Shown here in pieces: positions 7,819-16,004 of a stretch of DNA of 21,245 nucleotides. The stretch is from F23-B02 sp963613665 (GTDB lineage: Bacteria > Bacillota > Clostridia > Oscillospirales > Oscillospiraceae). The DNA lies in assembly GCA_963613665.1 (NCBI GenBank), contig CAVEAL010000030.1, forward strand, positions 1 through 21,245, given 5' to 3'. Numbering within the stretch: position 1 is the stretch's first letter; each line of letters begins with the position of its first letter. The translations under genes were made by a program, and so were the position numbers. The notes below the pieces were generated by a model. That model had not been told where the DNA came from. It saw only the letters and a program-made list of their open reading frames with translations, and made no database searches.

Positions 7819-8433
7819 TTGTTAGCCCGAATAAAGCCGAAAAACTGCCTGAGCATACTGCTCGGCAGCGCGATACTCGCCTTCGGCCTGTACAATGTCC
7901 ACTCCATCTCCGGCGTTACCGAGGGCGGTGTCCTCGGACTTACGCTGCTGCTCGAGCACTGGCTCGACATATCTCCGTCTGTAAGCGGCCTTGTGCTCAA
8001 CGGTGCCTGCTATCTGCTCGGCTTCAAGCTGATGGGCAGAGAGTTTATACTCTATTCTATCATCGCAGGCGGCGGTTTTTCCGCCTTTTATGCGATATTC
8101 GAGCGCTTTCCTCCGGTCTGGCCGCAGATAGCCGAGTCGCCGCTGCTGGCAGCTGTAGCCGGTGCACTGTTTGTCGGCGTGGGTGTCGGTCTGTGCATAA
8201 GGGCAAACGCCGCACCGACGGGCGACGATTCGCTCGCTCTGAGCCTGTCGCAGCTGCTCAAGCTCGGCATACAATGGGTATATCTGCTCGGCGACTTAGT
8301 TGTCCTCGCACTGTCGCTGACGTATATTCCTTTTAATAAGATCGTCTATTCCCTGCTGACGGTCGTGCTCTCCGGCCAGCTCATCGGTCTTATCCAAAAC
8401 GCCGGAAAGCCAAAAAAAGCAAAAGAGACATAA
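7819..8433 (+). CDS. YitT-like (DUF161) membrane protein
   Basis: The hydrophobic protein of 204 residues (207 if begun at the in-frame TTG 7810) has about five to six membrane segments. It carries the YitT/YczE signature features GSAILAFGLYNVHSISGVTEGG near the N-terminus and ALFVGVGVGLCIRANAAPTGDDSLAL near residue 115-140. The DUF2179 tail of larger YitT proteins is absent. No ATG start exists. TTG 7819 is eleven bases from AAAGG, while TTG 7810 lies only two bases from it, so 7819 is preferred with low certainty. The gene follows the LysR stop by 16 bases and so is in its operon. Molecular function is not established for the family. Confidence 0.85.
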   Translation: MLARIKPKNCLSILLGSAILAFGLYNVHSISGVTEGGVLGLTLLLEHWLDISPSVSGLVLNGACYLLGFKLMGREFILYSIIAGGGFSAFYAIFERFPPVWPQIAESPLLAAVAGALFVGVGVGLCIRANAAPTGDDSLALSLSQLLKLGIQWVYLLGDLVVLALSLTYIPFNKIVYSLLTVVLSGQLIGLIQNAGKPKKAKET

Positions 8434-8439
8434 CACAAA

Positions 8440-8472
8440 AAAACTACTCCGTTTCAAAGGCGGAGTAGTTTT
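8440..8472. terminator. Bidirectional terminator partly inside the ABC ATPase gene
   Basis: AAAACTACTCCG (8440-8451) pairs with CGGAGTAGTTTT (8461-8472) around a nine-base loop. It follows the YitT-like stop by six bases. On the minus strand its first half encodes the last residues of the ATPase, whose stop codon (8454-8456) lies in the loop. Confidence 0.85.
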
Positions 8473-9017
8473 GCGTTTAATAATATTGCGTCGTCTGGAC
8501 AGTGGCTTACGAATATGAGCGTTCTGTCTGCGCAGTTATCCGATATATACTCTATGACGCGTTTTTTCGTATCCTCATCGAGGCCGGTGAATGGCTCGTC
8601 GAAGTAGACGGTGTCGGCGCGGCTGAGCATCGCCCTGACTATGGCGACGCGGCGGCGCATACCGCCCGAGAGCTGCGACACGGGCTTATTGCAATGCCCC
8701 TCAAGGCCGACGCAGGCAAGATGTGCGCGGATCTCATCCTTTGTAACGCCGTGCCCCGCCGTCATTTTTACGCAGTTGACGGCCGTGAATTCCTCAGGCA
8801 GCCTGTCCTCCTGGAACACCGCAGCCTGACTGCGTGGGCGGTCCTTCACCTCGCCTGAATCGGGCTTTTCAAGGCCCATCATGATGCGAAGGAGCGTTGT
8901 CTTTCCCCTGCCGGACGGCGCCGTGATAAGCAGCCTGCCGCCCTTGGGAATGTCGATGCTTATATCGCGCAGCACCTCGTTTCCGCCGAAGCTCTTGCAT
9001 ATGTTTCTAAGCTCCAT
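8454..9017 (-). CDS. ABC transporter ATP-binding protein (NitT/TauT type)
   Basis: At 187 residues this is shorter than the usual ~240-260 for SsuB/TauB-type ATPases but has every key motif. Counting from ATG 9017, Walker A is APSGRGKTT (K39; the usual first Gly is Ala), the Q-loop is VFQED (Q69), the signature is LSGGM (near 117), Walker B is TVYFDEPFTGLD (D140, E141), and the H-loop is FVSH (H172). The C-terminal extension of longer members is missing; the chain stops at NAKLLRL inside a terminator hairpin. ATG 9017 has GGAG eight bases upstream; a GTG three bases earlier is the alternative. The start overlaps the permease stop. It powers import by the permease and lipoprotein encoded just upstream; the substrate is unknown. 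Confidence 0.93.
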   Translation of the reverse strand: MELRNICKSFGGNEVLRDISIDIPKGGRLLITAPSGRGKTTLLRIMMGLEKPDSGEVKDRPRSQAAVFQEDRLPEEFTAVNCVKMTAGHGVTKDEIRAHLACVGLEGHCNKPVSQLSGGMRRRVAIVRAMLSRADTVYFDEPFTGLDEDTKKRVIEYISDNCADRTLIFVSHCPDDAILLNAKLLRL

Positions 9018-9769
9018 CACGCACGCTCCAATCTCGCGTAAAGCATGCGCAGAATCAGCATGAACAGCTTCTCAAACGCAACGCTTATGATGACGATTAT
9101 GACCGTCCAGCACAGCAGATCGTCGGTGTCGAGATATATCTTGGCATAGAAAAGCTGCTTGCCTATCGAGCCGTCGGGAGTACCGATTATCTCGGCGGCT
9201 ACGCCTGCCTTCCACGACATGCCCAGAGAGCTTGCGCATGCGGAGAGCACGAAGGGCTTGAGCTGCGGCATATGTATATAAAGTATACGCTTGTGCAGCG
9301 GCATTCCGAACACGCTGCCGAGCTCGAGCATCTTCTTATCCTCGCTCTTTATGCCCTCGAGCACATTGCCGTAAACGACCGGCAGGACAATGAGAAAGGA
9401 TATGAACACGGAAAGGTTCTGCGCCGAGAGCCATATGAGGCATATGACGACAAACGATGCCACAGGCACGGTCTTGACCGTTATCATAAACGGCCAGAGC
9501 GCAGTTTCTATCCACGCAAAGCGGCCGGAGAGTGCGGCGAGCACAAGCCCCGTCAGGAGCGCGAGAAAGAAGCCGCCCGCGATGTGGTAGAAGCTGAACC
9601 ATATGGATGCCCAGAAGCCCTCCACGCGCCATATGCTCGTCATGCGCACGGCAACATCTACGGGCGATACAAGCAGTATGCTCTGATCGACCGCCGCCGC
9701 GGCGATCTGCCACAGCAGCAGTGCGAAGGCTACGGCAAGAGCCTTGCCGAGCTTTTTATTTTGCAGCAT
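9017..9769 (-). CDS. ABC transporter permease (SsuC/TauC-like)
   Basis: The 250-residue membrane protein has about six helices, starting with a first helix at LGKALAVAFALLLWQIAAAAV. It has the cytoplasmic EAA-type loop typical of BPD_transp_1 permeases (WKAGVAAEIIGTPDGSIGKQL, near residue 185). This subfamily moves nitrate, sulfonates, taurine, pyrimidine precursors or other small anions and organic compounds; specificity is not visible. The gene overlaps the lipoprotein gene by 14 bases and the ATPase gene by one base, so translation is coupled through the operon. No strong ribosome site precedes ATG 9769, which fits coupling. Confidence 0.93.
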   Translation of the reverse strand: MLQNKKLGKALAVAFALLLWQIAAAAVDQSILLVSPVDVAVRMTSIWRVEGFWASIWFSFYHIAGGFFLALLTGLVLAALSGRFAWIETALWPFMITVKTVPVASFVVICLIWLSAQNLSVFISFLIVLPVVYGNVLEGIKSEDKKMLELGSVFGMPLHKRILYIHMPQLKPFVLSACASSLGMSWKAGVAAEIIGTPDGSIGKQLFYAKIYLDTDDLLCWTVIIVIISVAFEKLFMLILRMLYARLERA

Positions 9770-10760
9770 AGTACAGGCCGTCGTCAGGCAGCTTGCCGCC
9801 GACCGACTGCGGATTCATACCATAAAGCGCCTCGAGATAGCCGCCGAGACATTCCTTGAGCTCGTCGCCGGTAAGGCAGCATATGCTGCAGTACGGCAGC
9901 GCCTTGAGCGCAATGGGGGTCTTTACGATCTCGTAATTGCCGACGAGCTCCGCCGCCTGCTCGGTGTTTTCGTTAACGTATTTGACGCTCGCGGCGTACT
10001 CCTGCATGAATTTTTCCACCTGCTGCGGATATTTTTCGGCAAACTCGGTGCGCACGACGATCACACCTGTTGCCATGGACGCGCCGTCGTTTACCTTCCG
10101 CCACTCCTCGTCGAGGTTGAGGGCGACCTTCAGTCCCTCGACCTTGGTCTGCGCTGCCGTTACAAAGGGCTGCGGCAGCATTGCAACCGCCGTTTCGTCA
10201 CTGCTTATGTAGGACAGTGCCTCGGTCGTGTCCGCGCACCACTGGATGCTCGGAGCCTTATCACCCTCGAGGCCGTTTGCCTTGAGCAGATATCTCAGCG
10301 CAAACTCGGGCGTTGCACCTTCGCCGGTCGCGTACAGCTTTTTTCCGGCGAGGTCTGCAAAGCTCTTTATGCTGTCGCCTCGCTCGACAATATACAGAAC
10401 GCCGGTCGCGCATACGGCAAGCACCTTCACGCCGCCGTCCGTGTTATTGTACAGAACGGAGGCCAGGTTTGCCGGAACCGCCGCAATGTCGATCTCGCCC
10501 TTGGTGAGCGCCGGAGCAAACGCGGATGCCTCGGTCTTGAGCGAGAACTCGTATGTATTCTCCGTTTCGCCCTTATCGCTGTCGTCCATGAGCTTTACCA
10601 TGCCCATCGCCGTAGGGCCGGTCATTGCGCCGACGCGAACGGTCGTCGGCTCCTCGGATACGGCCGGCGTCTCCGCAGGCGTAGGGTCGCTGCTTGTGCA
10701 GCCGCTGAACACGCAGGCAAGCATGAGCAGAGCAAGCATAAGTGATATAAGCTTTTTCAT
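9756..10760 (-). CDS. ABC transporter substrate-binding lipoprotein (NMT1/SsuA-like)
   Basis: The 334-residue protein starts MKKLISLMLALLMLACVFSGC, a lipoprotein signal with the lipid-anchored Cys at about residue 21. A Thr/Pro/Glu-rich linker follows (TPAETPAVSEEP), then a bilobal binding domain. That domain includes VRVGAMTGPTAMGMVKLM and GEIDIAAVPANLASVLYN, the pattern of NMT1/THI5- and SsuA-like periplasmic-binding proteins, and SFADLAGKKLYATGEGATPEFALRYLL. It captures a ligand outside the membrane for the permease. The ligand is not predictable from sequence. I chose ATG 10760 because GAGGTG lies nine bases upstream. An in-frame ATG at 10775 overlaps the regulator stop as ATGA but has no ribosome site and would add five charged or polar residues to the signal. 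Confidence 0.93.
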   Translation of the reverse strand: MKKLISLMLALLMLACVFSGCTSSDPTPAETPAVSEEPTTVRVGAMTGPTAMGMVKLMDDSDKGETENTYEFSLKTEASAFAPALTKGEIDIAAVPANLASVLYNNTDGGVKVLAVCATGVLYIVERGDSIKSFADLAGKKLYATGEGATPEFALRYLLKANGLEGDKAPSIQWCADTTEALSYISSDETAVAMLPQPFVTAAQTKVEGLKVALNLDEEWRKVNDGASMATGVIVVRTEFAEKYPQQVEKFMQEYAASVKYVNENTEQAAELVGNYEIVKTPIALKALPYCSICCLTGDELKECLGGYLEALYGMNPQSVGGKLPDDGLYYAAK

Positions 10761-10771
10761 TTTTTCGCACC

Positions 10772-11452
10772 TCATAAAATATATTTTCTGAGCCTTTCGG
10801 CATCATTAATGCAAACCGTTTTTCCGTCCTTCACGATGACTCCGTCCTCACAGAGCGCGTCAAACGCGCGGTACAGAGAGGCGCGCGAAACGTTGAGCGC
10901 AAGAGAGAGCTTGCTAAGCGGCATTGGCAGCGCGGCTGCCTCCCTCTCCGGCAGATTATCCAGCAGGAAGCTCGCAAGGCGCTGCTCGGCTGTGCCGGAG
11001 CTGAGAAAATACAGCTTCTTATTCAAAAACCGTATCCGCTCGGACAGGTATTTTATATAGTTGAGCGATATCTGCGGATCGTAGCGCATCATGCGGCGCA
11101 CAAGGCGCTGCGTGAAAAACACGATCTGCGCATCACTGACGGCGCGTATATCGGCGGCATACTCCGGCTGCTCGGTAAACAAAGCCGCCGCACCGAACAC
11201 AGAGCCCGGAGAAAGCGTGCTCATGATTATCGTATGGCCGCCCTCGCCGCTTTTCGTGACTCTGAGGCTGCCGGAGAGCACGACACCGAGGCTGCGCGCA
11301 AACTCCGTTTTGCCGTACACAAGCTGAGACTTGGAATAGCTTTTCAGCTCACAGTCTGGTGAGGCAAGGATCTTTTCTATCGTTGACATAGGCACGGCGT
11401 AGAAAATCACCGCATGCCGGAGCGTTGACAGCTGGGTCGGACTGAGCTTCAT
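10772..11452 (-). CDS. Crp/Fnr family transcriptional regulator
   Basis: The 226-residue protein has a cyclic-nucleotide-binding-like beta-barrel (about residues 15-130, with LGVVLSGSLRVTKSG and LSPGSVFGAAALFTE). A long dimerisation helix follows (SLNYIKYLSERIRFLNKKLYFLSSG), then a C-terminal winged helix with recognition helix VSRASLYRAFDAL. No FNR-type N-terminal cysteine cluster is present (only C34 there), so it should not carry an oxygen-labile 4Fe-4S in the FNR manner. The ligand is unknown. GGAGG lies five bases before ATG 11452. It is the first gene of an operon with the ABC importer, and a 16-bp palindrome lies in its leader, so self-control of the operon is likely. Confidence 0.93.
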   Translation of the reverse strand: MKLSPTQLSTLRHAVIFYAVPMSTIEKILASPDCELKSYSKSQLVYGKTEFARSLGVVLSGSLRVTKSGEGGHTIIMSTLSPGSVFGAAALFTEQPEYAADIRAVSDAQIVFFTQRLVRRMMRYDPQISLNYIKYLSERIRFLNKKLYFLSSGTAEQRLASFLLDNLPEREAAALPMPLSKLSLALNVSRASLYRAFDALCEDGVIVKDGKTVCINDAERLRKYIL

Positions 11453-11467
11453 GTCTTCCTCCGTTTT

Positions 11468-11483
11468 TGTCTCATATGAGACA
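11468..11483. promoter_or_regulatory. Perfect 16-bp palindrome, probable Crp/Fnr operator
   Basis: TGTCTCATATGAGACA is fully self-complementary and has the length and two-fold symmetry of Crp/Fnr sites. It lies between the promoter and the ribosome site of the regulator gene, about +7 to +22 of the predicted transcript, a position where binding would repress. Confidence 0.7.
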
Positions 11484-11495
11484 GTTTATGTTTCA

Positions 11496-11523
11496 ATTAT
11501 AGTCAAACGCAGAAATTTGTCAA
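11496..11523 (-). promoter_or_regulatory. Consensus sigma-A promoter of the Crp/Fnr-ABC operon
   Basis: On the minus strand the boxes are exact: TTGACA (11518-11523), a 16-base spacer and TATAAT (11496-11501). The predicted start is near 11489. Such a strong promoter suggests the operon is held down by a repressor. Confidence 0.85.
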
Positions 11524-11740
11524 GTATTTATCAACATCTTAACAATGAATTTTCAAACTGTTAAAACTTTAGCAATTTGCATAAAAATATTTAATTTTTT
11601 AGTGAAAATGTACCATACGCCCTGTTTTTTATCGTCAAGTTGACCAAAGTAAAAGCATTGTATCGGTGCACATTGTCAATAGGTCGTCTGCCAATGTCTG
11701 TCATTTGATTCAGGTAAAATTAATAAAAAAATAATTATTC
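11524..11740. promoter_or_regulatory. AT-rich control region between the Crp/Fnr-ABC and hydABC promoters
   Basis: No gene is visible here. It contains several symmetric elements. TTAACA (11539-11544) and TGTTAA (11559-11564) are an inverted pair 20 bp apart centre to centre. GTCAAGTTGAC (11634-11644) is an 11-base palindrome. ACATTG and CAATGT form an inverted pair around 11670-11696. These may be protein-binding sites for hydABC control; which protein is unknown. Confidence 0.4.
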
Positions 11741-11769
11741 TTTACACAAAAAATATTTTTCCATATAAT
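11741..11769 (+). promoter_or_regulatory. Promoter of hydCBA
   Basis: TTTACA (11741-11746), a 17-base spacer and TATAAT (11764-11769) form a near-consensus promoter. Transcription would start near 11776, leaving a leader of about 55 bases. Confidence 0.8.
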
Positions 11770-11832
11770 CAAATTAGCAAGATATATATAAAGTGGAAGA
11801 GTGATAAAAACTGTATAGAAAGGATGATTCTA

Positions 11833-12308
11833 TTGGTAAAGGTCGATTATGGCTTTATCGACAGCGTATTAGGGAAGTACGGCTGCGATAAGACCCATGT
11901 CATTTCCATTATGCAGGACGTGCAGGCCGAGTATAATTACCTGCCCGAGGAAGCACTGCGCTATATAGCCGAAAAGGTCGGCGAAAGCGATGCGCAGATC
12001 TACGGTGTTGCGACCTTCTATGAAAACTTCTCGATGAAGGAAAAGGGCAAGTATATCATTCGAGTATGCAACGGCACCGCGTGCCACGTCAGAAAGGCCG
12101 ACGATGTGCAGGAGGCCATTTACGCCGCCACCGGCATGAAGCCCGACGAGCACATGTCAGCCGACGGACTGTTCACCATCGAGCGAGTTTCCTGCCTTGG
12201 CGCTTGCGGACTTGCACCGGTGTGCACCGTAAACGACGTTGTCCACGCTTCTATGACCCCCGAGAAGGCGTATGCGCTTATTCAGGAGCTGAGGGAGGCT
12301 GAGAAGGC

Positions 12309-12312
<4 letters not shown>
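11833..12312 (+). CDS. hydC: NuoE-like subunit of NADH-dependent [FeFe] hydrogenase
   Basis: This subunit of about 160 residues belongs to the complex I 24-kDa (NuoE, HndA, HydC) family. Four cysteines hold a [2Fe-2S] cluster: C79 and C84 in CNGTACH, and C121 and C125 in CLGACGLAP. The N-terminal helical part (LPEEALRYIAEKVG, YGVATFYENFSM) is typical. It passes electrons between the flavin subunit and the hydrogenase. I chose TTG 11833, because AAAGG lies ten bases upstream. The ATG at 11824 directly abuts that ribosome site and would add only three residues. It is the first gene of the hyd operon, and its stop overlaps hydB as ATGA. The family is certain; the start codon is not. Confidence 0.94.
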
Positions 12313-14186
<1,874 letters not shown>

Positions 14187-14190
14187 TGAT

Positions 14191-15870
14191 ATGAAGAGCA
14201 TGATCATAGACGGCATCAGCTGTGAATTTGAAAATGAACGCAATGTCCTTGAAGTCGCGCTGAAGCATCATATCGACATTCCGAATCTCTGCTACTGCGA
14301 GAGTCTTTCGATATACGGCGGCTGCCGCCTGTGCGTTGTCGAAAACGACCGCGGCGGCGTTGAGGCGGCCTGCACGATGATCCCCAGAGACGGTATGGCC
14401 GTAAAGACCAACACTGCGCGGCTGAGAAAGCAGCGTCAGCTCGTTCTGGAGCTGCTGCTGGCCGGACACCGCTCCGACTGCACCACCTGCGAAAAATCGG
14501 AGAAGTGCAAGCTTCAGGCCTACGCAAAGCGCTATAACGTAACAAATATACGCTTCCCGATCGACTACCCCAAGCTGCCGATAGACAGCTCCTCCCCTTC
14601 CGTCGTGCGCGATCCCTCAAAGTGCATACTCTGCGGAAAATGCGTGAGGATGTGCTCGGAGGTGCAGAACGTCCACGCCATCGACTTTGCCGAGCGCGGC
14701 ATTGAAAGCTACATCTCCTGCGGCTTTGAAAACAAGCTTGCGGACACCGACTGCGTCGGCTGCGGCCAGTGCGCGGCGGTCTGCCCCACCGGTGCGATAG
14801 TTATCAAAAACGAGGTCTCAAAGCTTTGGGACGCCATATACGATCCGACAAAGAAGGTAGCGGTGCAGGTAGCGCCCGCGGTGCGCGTCGGCATCGGCGA
14901 GGAATTCGGGCTTCCTGCCTCGCAGCCTGTTATGGGCAAGATAACGACGGCTCTCAAAATGCTCGGCGCGGACTATGTTTTCGATACCTCGCTGACGGCA
15001 GACCTCACCATTATGGAGGAATCGGCGGAATTTATGGAAAAGCTCAAGACGGGCGCCAAGCTCCCCATGTTCACCTCCTGCTGCCCAGGCTGGATAAAGC
15101 ATGTAGAAAACCGGCATCCGCATCTGATGCCTCAGGTCTCCACCTGCGGCTCGCCGATGGAAATGTTCGGCGCGGTTTTGAGGCAGTACTACACGGACGA
15201 TGAGCTGTACTCCGTCGCAATAATGCCCTGCACGGCAAAGAAGGCCGAGGCCGCGCGTCCCGAGCTCATAAAGGACGGCGAAAGGCTCATTGACCTTGTG
15301 CTTACGACTCAGGAGCTTGCGCGGATGATAAAGGAAGCCGGCATCGACTTTGCCCAGCTGCCCGACACGAAGCCCGACGATCCATTCGCCGAATATACCG
15401 GTGCGGGCGTTATCTTCGGCGTCACCGGCGGTGTAACGGAGGCTGTCATACGCCACGTTCTCGGCACGGTCACATCCGAGCAGATAGCAACCGTCGCCGA
15501 GTGCGGCGTCCGCGGCCTTGACGGCATAAAGGCATTTAATGTAACGGCAGGCGATCTCACGCTGAAGATTGCCGTTGCAAACGGCCTCGGTAATGCCGAC
15601 AAGCTGATCGAAAAGGTCGAAAGCGGCGAGGAGTTCTTCCACTTCATTGAGGTCATGGCCTGTCCCTGCGGCTGCATCGGCGGCGGCGGTCAGCCCGAAG
15701 CCGCAATGGCTCAGAAGAAGGTTCGCAACAGCGGAATATTCAATGCCGACGAGGCCTGCACCCTGCGCTCGTCCGAGCAGAACACCGCGCTTGACGGAGT
15801 TTATGCTCTTCTGCGCGGCAAGGCTCACGAGCTGCTGCACGTTCACTACCCCGATCACGGTCACGAATAA
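14191..15870 (+). CDS. hydA: [FeFe] hydrogenase catalytic subunit, group A
   Basis: The 559-residue enzyme interconverts protons and H2. It has an N-terminal [2Fe-2S] domain (C34, C45, C48, C61), a His-Cys3 [4Fe-4S] site (H93, C97, C100, C106), two ferredoxin clusters (C145/C148/C151/C155 and C188/C191/C194/C198), then the H-cluster domain. H-cluster motifs are TSCCPGW (C297, C298), MPCTAKKAE (C347, K350) and MACPCGCIGGGGQP (C491, C495). The likely proton path residues E277, E280, C297 and S317 are kept, so it should be active. Odd points: G320 stands where many relatives have Lys (STCGSP for STCKSP), and C493 replaces a usual Gly. The chain ends in a His-rich tail (HVHYPDHGHE). AAAGGAGG inside the hydB end precedes ATG 14191. 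Confidence 0.97.
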   Translation: MKSMIIDGISCEFENERNVLEVALKHHIDIPNLCYCESLSIYGGCRLCVVENDRGGVEAACTMIPRDGMAVKTNTARLRKQRQLVLELLLAGHRSDCTTCEKSEKCKLQAYAKRYNVTNIRFPIDYPKLPIDSSSPSVVRDPSKCILCGKCVRMCSEVQNVHAIDFAERGIESYISCGFENKLADTDCVGCGQCAAVCPTGAIVIKNEVSKLWDAIYDPTKKVAVQVAPAVRVGIGEEFGLPASQPVMGKITTALKMLGADYVFDTSLTADLTIMEESAEFMEKLKTGAKLPMFTSCCPGWIKHVENRHPHLMPQVSTCGSPMEMFGAVLRQYYTDDELYSVAIMPCTAKKAEAARPELIKDGERLIDLVLTTQELARMIKEAGIDFAQLPDTKPDDPFAEYTGAGVIFGVTGGVTEAVIRHVLGTVTSEQIATVAECGVRGLDGIKAFNVTAGDLTLKIAVANGLGNADKLIEKVESGEEFFHFIEVMACPCGCIGGGGQPEAAMAQKKVRNSGIFNADEACTLRSSEQNTALDGVYALLRGKAHELLHVHYPDHGHE

Positions 15871-15882
15871 ACGCAAAACGCA

Positions 15883-15920
15883 TCTCCCTCCTGCCATTGA
15901 ACAGGAGGGAGAACTTTTTT
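15883..15920 (+). terminator. Intrinsic terminator of the hyd operon
   Basis: An 11-base perfect stem (TCTCCCTCCTG / CAGGAGGGAGA) with an eight-base loop is followed by ACTTTTTT. It lies 12 bases past the hydA stop. Confidence 0.9.
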
Positions 15921-15948
15921 ACTATTTTATAAACAATTTGTCCGACGG

Positions 15949-15977
15949 TAGATTTTAAAACGCCGCCATGTTATAAT
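15949..15977 (+). promoter_or_regulatory. Possible promoter of the lipoprotein gene
   Basis: An exact TATAAT (15972-15977) lies 27 bases before the start codon. The -35 position (TAGATT, 15949-15954) is poor, so the promoter may be weak or need an activator. Confidence 0.45.
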
Positions 15978-16004
15978 CATTCAGTACAGAATGGAGTTGA
16001 TAAT

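Noticed and set aside
10761..10775. Earlier ATG for the ABC lipoprotein, overlapping the regulator stop
   Set aside because: It has no ribosome site, while GAGGTG is well placed for ATG 10760 and MKKL is a normal lipoprotein signal start. The overlap keeps it possible.
11539..11564. TTAACA...TGTTAA as a Rex operator
   Set aside because: Half-sites resemble Rex but face outward with 14 bases between them, not the inward TTGTTAA-N4-TTAACAA arrangement. Kept only as a weak regulatory hint.
14818..15897. A 359-codon minus-strand open frame opposite hydA
   Set aside because: Same reasons: antisense to a well-identified gene, no start signal, no recognisable domain.
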